64,000 bases of DNA, taken from the NCBI GenBank assembly GCA_903813345.2, contig CAIIXF020000007.1, positions 29,625,564-29,689,563 on the forward strand, written 5' to 3'. Below the pieces are notes generated by a model. It ran no database searches. It saw nothing but the letters and a program-made list of their open reading frames with translations, and was not told where the DNA came from. The translations under genes were made by a program, and so were the position numbers. Source of the DNA: Owenia fusiformis (taxonomy: Eukaryota > Annelida > Polychaeta > Sabellida > Oweniidae). This document shows positions 55,680 to 64,000 of the stretch, in pieces (positions within the stretch are counted from its first letter, which is position 1; each line of letters opens with the position of its first letter).

Positions 55680-58600
55680 CTGGAAATAAAACAGACATTA
55701 ATGTAACAAATTGTCACCACTGGGTAAGTTATTGTGAATGGTTACAAAAATGTAACAAGTTGTTACAGAATTTAAACTGCTGAGTGCTGATTACAAAATG
55801 GTGGCTATAACTGTATGTCACAAAATGGTGGCTATAACTACAGTAAAACCTGTATATCTGAACACCTGGCTAATCCGAACACCTTCCAATTTGAACACTT
55901 TTTTTCGGTCCCATTTTTTCCTCCCATTGACTCCCATGTTAAATAAACCTTGAAATCTGAACACCTCCTAATCTGAACAGTGAACAACCAGATATGAAAA
56001 AGTGACCTGTCTAACCTGAACATTTTTATCAGAAATCAAATGTCTGGACATTTCAATAATAGCCACATATTGAGTCAATGTTATAGTTGTTATTTATCTT
56101 TACATATACATGGTACAATGTAATCAAAGAACTAATACTGTCCTAATTAACTTATTTAGTCTCTGTGACATCCCTTATTTGTGGAAAATGAACAGGATGA
56201 TTTGAAAAGGTGTGAATACAGGAGTTAATTGGTTTATCCTATTAGAAAAGAACTGAATGTTTTATGTTTGGATTAAGAGAAAGGTGTGAATCAAGAAGAT
56301 AATTGATTTATCATTATTGAAAATTACCTGGATGTTTTTGATTTGGATTAAGAGAAAGGTGAGAATCTGGGAGATAATTGGTTTATCCCTATTGTAAATT
56401 AACTGGATGTTTTTGATTTGGATTATGAACAGGTCTTAGATGTTTTATATCCCATGGGTCTGTTATGATAGCTAAGATTCAATCAGTAAATGTTTTATAA
56501 TCACAAAGACAACACAGACACAATTGCAGACAAGATTTCACGAGAAAGAGAAAAAATTCAACTTCGTAATAACTTATTTTTACTTGAAGAGGATGTCTAC
56601 TCAAATATTGCTAATGCTAAAAGTGCCAAAAAACAAACAACAATGAAGGACCTTTAGCGTACTTTTCAAGCAAAAGTAAAGCAGTGCTATATAACCATAA
56701 TATGGGATAAGTCATTTGAGAAGCTTAAGATTTTGTACGAGACTATCATATACTTATACTGTCAGTGTATTACAAAGTTTTTACCAAAATATATACCAAA
56801 ATATAAGTTATTTTTACTAAAATAATCAAATTGTTCAAAATGTAAATAAAAATAGCATATAGGCTACAGGCCTATTGTAGAATAAACTCATCAACAACAT
56901 GTATTGTTTTCTGACTTAGTATTAAGTGTTCAATATAGTGGACTGAACAATGAAAATCCCCCCCCCCCTGATCAACAATATCCTCGAAATTTGAACACCT
57001 GCCAATTTGAACGCTTTTGGCTGGTCCCATGGGTGTTCGGATTAGACAGGTTTTACTGTATATGTCACAAAATGGTGGCAATAACTATATGTCACAAAAT
57101 GGTAGCTTTAATTATTTGTCACAGAAAGGTGGCAATAACTATTTGTCACAAAATGGTGGCTTTAACTATATGTCACAAAATTGTTGCTATAACTATATGT
57201 CAAAAATGGTGGCTATAATGTCATAAAATTGTGGCTTTAACTATTTGTTACAAAATGGTGGCTATAATGTCACAAAATTGTGGCTATAACTATATGTCAC
57301 AAAATTTTGGCTTTAACTATTTGTCCCGAAACGGTGGCTATAACTATATGTCAAAAATGGTGGCTTTAACTATTTGTCACAAAATTGTGGCTATAACTAT
57401 ATGTCACGAAATGGTGGCTTTAACTATTTGTTACAAAATGGTGGCTAGAACTATATGTCACAAAATGGTGGTTTTAACTATATGTTAAATTGTGGCTATA
57501 ACAAAATGATAGCTAGAACTATATTTCACAAAATGGTGGCTATAACTATATGTCATCACTTTTCATCTCAAAACAGTCTAATTTCTAGTGCAAATGAATT
57601 GAGAAAATAGAATAAATATTATAAAAAGATGATTGAAAATCTAGATATTGATCCCTATTTTTTTTATTATTTATTAAGTTATTCATTTGTACAAAGAATA
57701 CAATACAATAATACATGTTTAAGTGGCTGTGCTTTGAGCATGGCTGGCATTTTTACAAACAAAGCATATAGCAAAAATGGCAGCTGTTTTTCAAAATGGC
57801 CACCTTCTACCAAAAGTGTCATTAGACAATGTGCCATGCTTATAGTATTCACTTATATTACCAAATATGAACAAAATCGCTACTTTTCGAGTTATAGTAA
57901 AATATGTTAAAATGGTGGCCATTTTTCAAAATGGCCACCTTCTACCAAAAGTGTCATTAGACAGTGTGCCATCCTTATAGTATTCACATACCAAATATGA
58001 ACAAAATCACTCTACTACTTTTCGAGTTATAGTAAAATACGTTAAAATGGTGGTCATTTTTCAAAATGGCCATCTTCTACCAAAAGTGTCAGTTATAGTA
58101 TTCACATTCTTTAATATCTACATTTCTAGCTTTATTAATGTCCTATATAATTTTTTTATTGCTATTACAGTTTTACATATTGCACCTAAATTACTGTAAA
58201 ATCGGCACTAAAATGGCCGCCAATTTTAAATGAGCGGCCATTTTGAAAATCGGCTTTCGGGCAGAACTTCTACTACCATAGGGTATATGTGTACAAAATA
58301 TGAACAAAATCGGGCCAACGGTATTTGAGTTATTGCCTGGACAGACCCTATATCCCTCCTAACTTCGTTCAATGGGATAATAATGAATAATCCCAAATAT
58401 GAACCTGAATCATTGACTTGCATAATCCAAATACCTTAATAGATAATTTTGCTAAATTAAACCGATGAGGTAGTCTAAATTGAAGAATGTGGTAATTTCC
58501 TATGCGAATACCTTTAAATAGTATGCATGCTCCCATACATCTATGACTAATATAGGCTTAAGACCCTGGGCAATAGGCGAGTCTTGATTTGGACTAGAGC

Positions 58601-61600
58601 TTATCATCAGTTCCCCTCTTGGGTTTGTCTCACTAGGAAGTCTGCTCAGCCATACATAACCTGTAACATCAATAGGAATGTCATTCAGTTAATTCAAAAG
58701 ACATTTCATTTGACTTGCATGTAACAAAATGCCTAGAAGACCTTGTATTATGAGTTGAAATACTTTAAGACTTTTGCAGTAACAAGATTTGTATAATTAG
58801 TGATAGACTTCTAAGCAAAAAGGACAAGGTGTCATGTGAAAAGGTGAATGGTTAAAATGAACTTGGGTCTGTTTTTGGTCTTTTCTCCCAAAGTTTGCAT
58901 CATTATTACCATTATCATCATCAGTACGCATATTACAAGTTCAGCAAATTCAGATCAGTATGCATATTAAAAGTTCAGCAAATTAAGATCAGTATGCATA
59001 TTACAAGTTCAGCAAATATATATCAGTATGCATATTAAAAGTTCAGCAAATTAAGATCAGTATGCATATTACAAGTTCAGCAAATTCAGATCAGTATGCA
59101 TATTAAAAGTTCAGCAAATTAAGATCAGTACGCATATTACAAGTTCAGCAAATTAAGATCAGTACGCATATTACAAGTTCAGCAAATATATATCAGTATG
59201 CATATTACAAGTTCAGCAAATATAGATTAGTACGCATATTACAAGTTCAGCAAATTAAGATCCATGGAAGGATCACTGTGTTGCAAAACAAAAGTGATAT
59301 TCAGTAAAACCTGTTTTAGTGAACACCTCTCTCTAGTGAACACCTGTGTCTAGTGAACACCTCTTCTCAGCACATACTACACTGAGTTCTGTATAAAACT
59401 GCCTCTCTGTAGTGAACACCTACCTATAGTGAACATATTTTTGTGGCTCCATAGGTATTCATTGTACAGGGTGTCCCGAAAGTATGGGGCCCCCCCTTGG
59501 TAGACATATTCCAGTGTCCTCATAGTATGTGTCATATATCATTTTAAAGCTTATCCAAAGTTACATTGATTTGCCAAGTATCATGGTTTAACTCCCAAAT
59601 GGGAAAAAGTTACAGTCATTTTAAAAGTTAGTGTTTTGTTAAAATAAAGTTCAATTTTACACCACATTACTAGTCAATGCGTCCCCCCTTGGCCATGTTA
59701 ACAGCAGCAATTATGTTCAGATATGACCTTAAAAGCCCTTCAAATAGGGGTGTGGAATTTTATAATCCTCTTTAAACCTGGTAAGGCACTTTAGAAGAGT
59801 TTCCCTAGAGTTTCTACACTCATCGTTCTCTTTTTCCAACTCAATATCCATTCGACCCGAAAAGAATTGCTGCTGTTAAGATGGCCCGGGAGGACACATT
59901 GACTAGTGATTTGGTGTAAAATTGAACTTAATTTTGACCAAACACTAAATTTTGAAATGCCTGCAATTTTTTCACATTTGAGAGTTGAACCATGATACTT
60001 GGTGTATCAATGTAACTTTGGATAAGCTTTAAAATGATATATGACACATACTTTAACAACACTGGTACATGTCTGCCTAGGGGGGCCCCATACTTTCGGG
60101 ACACCCTGTACACAAGTTTTACTGCAATCAATTTGCCTTTTCAATGTGAACATCTTTATTCAGGAGCATAACATTGATTATCCTAAAGGTGAGAGTAAGT
60201 GTGTATTCGCTAGGAAATATTGCAACTAGCAGTGAAGGGTAGCTGGTGGCTATCAGACTTCTCAGCAGTGGGCAATAAAATCTATTCAAATGCTAATTGG
60301 GTAATCATTATTTCAGCTGATGGGTTGGATATTTGGTATATAACAAATGCACAATAAGAGGCCAAGTGACTTTGATAATAGGCTAATAAATAAAATGGAT
60401 GGGTTGAGAGTCAGCAAAATTAGCATTATTAAGTATCTTTTCAAGGTTAATTTTAAGATAAATGATCAAGTTTTGGATAAATCACAAGGCATGTTATTAG
60501 ACTGCTATGCCGATGTTGACACACACTAGTGCCAAATGCAATGTACTCCATATTTGGTCAAACCTTTCTTAGGATCTTTTGCCTTTTTTGTCATTCTGAC
60601 ATGTCTTTTGTATTTTAAAGCCTAAGTTTTTAAGTAAAAAATAACTTAAAGGCTTTAGTCACTACTAAACAGACAATTTACATGAGGGGCCTAGTAGAAT
60701 AAATTCCAATCCATTACTATAAATTACACATACCAGAACCAAAAAGAGTCTTGGCTGCATTGCTGAACACATCTTTAAAGGATTCAAAGCCGCCATACAC
60801 TTCAGCTATCTCTCTTACTAGTGCAACTGCCTCATTTGTTAGTTTTGTATCATTGTTTACAGGTCCCATAACAGCCCAATAGATGGCATGGTTCACATAA
60901 CTACAACAAATAAGAGTAAGAATTAATAGGATGGGTTAAAAACAACAATCAGTGTGTCGTGAAAACTGATCTATAGGCTACTGATTAATGCCTTGTAAAA
61001 GCATTTAACATATTGTTTACATAATGTTACTTGTTAATGTAATTATCTCGATGAAAAAATTACTCCAGACCAATAACATAAATATTTCATTGCAACCATT
61101 GTTCTTTAATGGTGTATGTATTAGCTGTCAATACTGAAACAGCTGATGTATTGTCACGTTTGAACAGCCTGAATAGAATGATAAAATATGCTCATCAATA
61201 GTGCATGATCGCTTCAATATTTTTTCTGCTTATTCCTAATTCTATCAGCATTCAAATACCTCAATATGTCATCCTTTTAAGGTATTTCTGCAAATTCAGA
61301 AATTCTAATTCTCTCGCGGTTTGCTCTTCCTTAAAGTATTTCCTTATATGGACAAAATATTACCCATGATGCAAGTCGCGGTGGAACAAATTCTTACTCC
61401 CTTGCTTTTCCTTCATTGATTTAGCATGTGGATTTTCATGCCTATTTTTCAATCGCTATGTTCAATCGAATCTCTTACGATTGGACGGAGACGGAGTGTT
61501 TCGAGGAAAACAAGCGATTTCTCGAGAACAAGTAATGGATTTGGACTGGGATTTTAGCAGATGAGAATATATGAGTTTGTGATCGACTACTTTGACAGAA

Positions 61601-64000
61601 AGATTGACGTTTTCATAAAAATACTACGTAGCTTTGATCAAGCAAAAAACAGTTTACCAGTACCACCAGGAGTTGAATAAATAAGATCTTTGCTCAGGGT
61701 ATTGTTCATCGAATGGTACCTAATATGTCACCATAACGTATGATATGTAAGAGAAACTAGAAAAACAATACTAACGGTCATAGTGGGATCTTCATTAGCC
61801 GCCATTTTATTTCGCTCCGCAGCATTTCCGCATGAATGAAATGCTCCGTCATGCATGTAAGAGCGTTTGAGTTGAATACCGTGAAGACTTCAATGTATTG
61901 TTGCTGCTTCATTCCACTCCAGTTTCGTGGTCAAGCAAAGATTTGGAAACAACACATTCAATGGAATGATTCAGCACACAATGCAGTGAGTTCGGGGCTT
62001 AAATCCTTAGTCAAGGAGAAATGATAAATAGACCCAGATCTTAACCTTTGACATAGATACAATTTTCATCCCGGGGATTCCCTTACTAACCATGTAAGCA
62101 GCTTAAAGTCAGCTCCTCTAGTTGCTGAGAAAAGTTGACTCGAAAAAGAAAGAAAACTTGCAAAAACAATAGACTCAAGATTTGCAATCTGGAGTCTAAT
62201 AACATAATTTACTGTAGAGCTGATGTGCAACATTTTAGGAATGAAATGCATACTAATGGCATTTTGATGATGAGCTAATATTAGCTGATAGTATTATCTC
62301 CATTTACATAATAGCAAACTCAATAAAATACAAGGATACACTTAGGATCTGTTGCTTTTTCATACAGTTTGCTGGTTGCTCTTAGTTCCAGACGTCAGAC
62401 TTTTACAAGTGTATATAATAAGTGAATTATGGTTTATAGGCATACTGTTGCATGTTAACCAACAGTTCTTGGACCTGTTGGCTCAAGCGTTCTTGCACAG
62501 CAGTTTGATTCCCAATTTCCATTGTGATTGTTTCCGAAGATGAGAATGTCAATTAAGGTGTGAATGTTTTAATATTGGGGATAATTTAATTAATGAGAAT
62601 GAGGAGGAGGGATTTGAATCTGACAGCTGAGGAGGAAGTCGTAGAAGTTTTTTTTAATAAAATTAATGTAATAGACAGTATATGGGTTATTGTGGCTATG
62701 GTCCCTAGAGGGAATAAAAGGTTTGACACATTATGGTATTTACACAGATTTATGATTTATTACAGGATATGTTAATAGAAGTGTGATATGGAGCTTTGTG
62801 CATTAGGCTCTAAATAAGAGAAATAAATATACAATTTCGATGCTGATAAGTAGCTGTCATGGCCCTTGAAGGCCCCATGCAAAGTTTGAAAATATGTATC
62901 ATCACTGAATTTACTACGACTTTAAAAGTTATTTTAGAGATTTTGAAAAAATATTTTTTTTGTCCATCCATTGTTTTCAGCTTTTTATTTCTCAAATATT
63001 CAAATTTCCCAAGGTATTTCAAATAAAAGTTGACAATTTTTAAATATTAAATATTCCCCTATACAACGACTAAACAAAGGGGACACTATTTATATATATA
63101 AAATGTCATCTAATGATAATGTTTTAGCCCTTTGTTTGCACCCTAAGTGACATCATCATGATGAAGGATTATTTTGGGTGCAAACATTTTTTTGTATTTC
63201 AGTTTTTTCTTACTATGCTAACTTTCAAAATTAAATAAATGTATATTTATGGAATAAATGAATTTTAATGTAAGCGACATCTTTTATATATTTATTAACT
63301 TATTTGTAATTGCAATTTGCACATGCGTTTCTCTAGTTCATATTGCATGTGTAGCAAGGATAGGAGTGGACAGCTTTTATCGAACAGAGTTTAGAACTTT
63401 TACATAAAAATGGAAGAAACTATTACAGAAGACTCAAATTTATTTATGTTGATAGTCTAATAAAGATATGAATGGAAGATATGAAAGGAAAATTATATTA
63501 TCTTTCAAATGTTACTGTAGAATTAGTTTCTCTGAAAACAAAAATTTTGAAATGCATTTTTCTCTGAACCACTTTTGCTTCTTTATCAACCAATTTCTTA
63601 ATTCTTTAAACAAAAACAGTTAAGGATGAATGCTATGCAATGGTAAGAGTTTTCTCTTATCAAAAGATAGGGTGACATCTGAAATTCAGTTCAAATAAAT
63701 TCAAAATTTTTCGAACAAAATATTCTTCAAAAACGATTTTTTTTAACATATGGGGAAGACTACAATATGCACCAAAGTGGATTAAACTTTATATGGGACC
63801 TTTAATGAGAGTTTCATTATGAAAGGAATGCCAGGTACTTATTCAATGAATCCTATTTTGATTGGGTGTTGAAGTGATTGCCATTGTCATGGAGACAACC
63901 ATGCGTTCCTAACATTGTGTTAATTAATACCTACCCACCACCATTGTTCTGTATTGCCATCCTATGTTCGAGTGGAACATCCCCAAGATTGCCCAGTATT
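55554..64000 (-). CDS. Mn-type superoxide dismutase with C-terminal HDEL (last four exons)
   Basis: It converts superoxide to peroxide and oxygen. Exons on the minus strand: 64000-63935 (cut by the window edge), 60900-60734, 58660-58512, 55679-55554. Phases match at every GT-AG junction. The joined frame gives about 167 C-terminal residues. Family motifs in order: [13 protein letters not shown] (metal-ligand His in NH), FGSG-x-x-WL, NQDSP (second-shell Gln, Mn-type), DVWEHAYYL (metal-ligand Asp and His), and [12 protein letters not shown]. The usual end near DWxxV is followed by an acidic extension ending SHDEL. HDEL is a canonical ER-retrieval signal, whereas most animal MnSODs are mitochondrial. 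The N-terminus, which would show a signal or transit peptide, lies right of the window. Confidence 0.93.
55791..57550 (+). repeat. ~25-bp minisatellite (TATGTCACAAAATGGTGGCTATAAC) split by a transposon
   Basis: Units with TGTCACAAAATGGTGGCTAT occur at 55791-55840 and resume at 57059-57550, about 20 units in all, with variants (TTGTGGC, GTGGTTTT). The open frames across it are reads of the repeat. Confidence 0.9.
55841..57058. mobile_element. pogo/Tigger-like DNA transposon, copy 2
   Basis: Its ends are CAGTAAAACCTGTATATCTG and AGACAGGTTTTACTG, flanked by TA inside the minisatellite. It is strongly similar to copy 1 (10454-12143) but has one instead of three 240-base units and lacks about 120 bases over the possible transposase remnant. 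It is non-autonomous. Confidence 0.85.
57620..58385. repeat. Dispersed repeat with AAATGGCCACCTTCTACCAA units
   Basis: The unit TTTTTCAAAATGGCCA(C/T)CTTCTACCAAAAGTGTC recurs at about 57790, 57920 and 58060. The right end TATATCCCTCCTAACTTCGT-TCAATGGGATAATAA matches the family at 51130-52290. It abuts the SOD exon at 58512. Confidence 0.65.
58512..58660 (-). CDS. SOD exon with DVWEHAYYL
   Basis: The acceptor is GATGTTACAG and the donor AAG|GTATTC. It encodes [20 protein letters not shown], then [16 protein letters not shown] and [10 protein letters not shown], with the metal-ligand Asp and His. It is hidden in repeat-rich intron sequence. Confidence 0.93.
58921..59262 (+). repeat. 34-bp minisatellite, about 10 units
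   Basis: TCAGTA(T/C)GCATATTA(A/C)AAGTTCAGCAAATTAAGA repeats every 34 bases from 58921. The variants alternate (ATTAAAAG and ATTACAAG), which suggests expansion of a two-unit block in places. Confidence 0.92.
59302..60124. mobile_element. pogo-like MITE interrupted by a CAGGGTGTCCC MITE
   Basis: The left end CAGTAAAACCTGTTTTAGTG and right end CACAAGTTTTACTG are inverted termini, with TAGTGAACACCT motifs inside. The flanking TA is not preserved. About 180 bases remain after removing the nested element. Confidence 0.65.
59467..60108. mobile_element. 642-bp MITE with CAGGGTGTCCCGAAAGTATG ends
   Basis: CAGGGTGTCCCGAAAGTATG on the left is mirrored by CATACTTTCGGGACACCCTG on the right, with TA on both sides (59465-59466, 60109-60110). 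Inner arms also match (GTCATATATCATTTTAAAGC). It is non-coding and close in size and ends to 9982-12293 without its insertion. Confidence 0.88.
60734..60900 (-). CDS. SOD exon with VNHAIYW
   Basis: The acceptor is TTTGTTGTAG and the donor CTG|GTATGT. It encodes [20 protein letters not shown], then [20 protein letters not shown] and FGSG. Confidence 0.94.
60911..62866 (-). other. SOD intron, left part, no further exon seen
   Basis: It is AT-rich intron. Short frames on both strands show no family motif. No SOD N-terminal motif is found here, as expected because the upstream exon is at 63935. Confidence 0.5.
62867..63803. mobile_element. ~940-bp element with AAGG(C/T)CCCATGCAAAGTTT ends, in a SOD intron
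   Basis: AAGGCCCCATGCAAAGTTTG on the left is imperfectly mirrored by TAAACTTTATATGGGACCTT on the right. Near the centre TTTGCACCC...GGGTGCAAA forms a second inverted pair (about 63136-63186). The left end is shared with 51145. It is non-coding. Confidence 0.65.
63935..64000 (-). CDS. SOD exon, partial at the window edge
   Basis: It encodes [20 protein letters not shown] followed by G and a split Gly codon, with donor GG|GTAGGT. It corresponds to the MnSOD segment before NNGGG. Earlier exons, with the first metal-ligand His, are outside the window. Confidence 0.9.

Noticed and set aside
56904-57488. Plus-strand frames rich in ICHKMVA or YMSQNGG repeats
   Set aside because: They are translations of the 25-base minisatellite.
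58921-59262. Regular 34-base repeats considered as a CRISPR array
   Set aside because: Units are contiguous with no unique spacers, and the window is clearly eukaryotic.

Overview
This is a eukaryotic nuclear window. It is AT-rich and intron-rich, with GT-AG introns, a Pol III tRNA gene, a broken non-LTR retrotransposon and many short palindromic DNA transposons (MITEs). The content and the repeat style suggest a marine invertebrate (mollusc-like lophotrochozoan or a basal deuterostome); nothing in the window fixes the species. Most apparent open frames lie inside repeats and are not genes. The real coding sequence is in short exons that I joined by splice sites, reading phase and family motifs.

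Layout. (1) 1-14342, + strand: the last 12 coding exons (528 residues) of a carnitine O-palmitoyltransferase 1 (CPT1) gene whose 5' part lies left of the window. Its introns carry hAT-like, palindromic and pogo-like elements. Three tandem arrays built from exon/intron junctions sit in this gene. (2) 14343-24448: CPT1 3' flank and intergenic DNA, with palindromic MITEs and a LINE whose reverse transcriptase is interrupted by a 1-kb repeat element. (3) 24449-32116, - strand: a small single-pass membrane protein gene with three alternative first coding exons, all ending in the same phase, sharing one basic C-terminal exon. (4) 32425-32497, +: tRNA-Arg(CCU), divergent from the most distal first exon. 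(5) 38523-46115, +: a two-exon gene for a 119-residue secreted precursor with a signal peptide, acidic propeptide, basic cleavage site and unusual EGF-like cysteine motif. (6) 46116-55553: repeat-rich intergenic DNA. (7) 55554-64000, - strand: the last four coding exons of a Mn-type superoxide dismutase that ends in HDEL, an ER-retrieval signal; its 5' part lies right of the window.

The genes show no obvious common pathway: mitochondrial fatty-acid import (CPT1), a membrane microprotein, a secreted peptide, and superoxide removal possibly in the secretory pathway. The most interesting items are the HDEL-tailed SOD, the 'three heads, one tail' membrane protein, the EGF-like peptide with a displaced cysteine, and the junction-derived arrays in CPT1.
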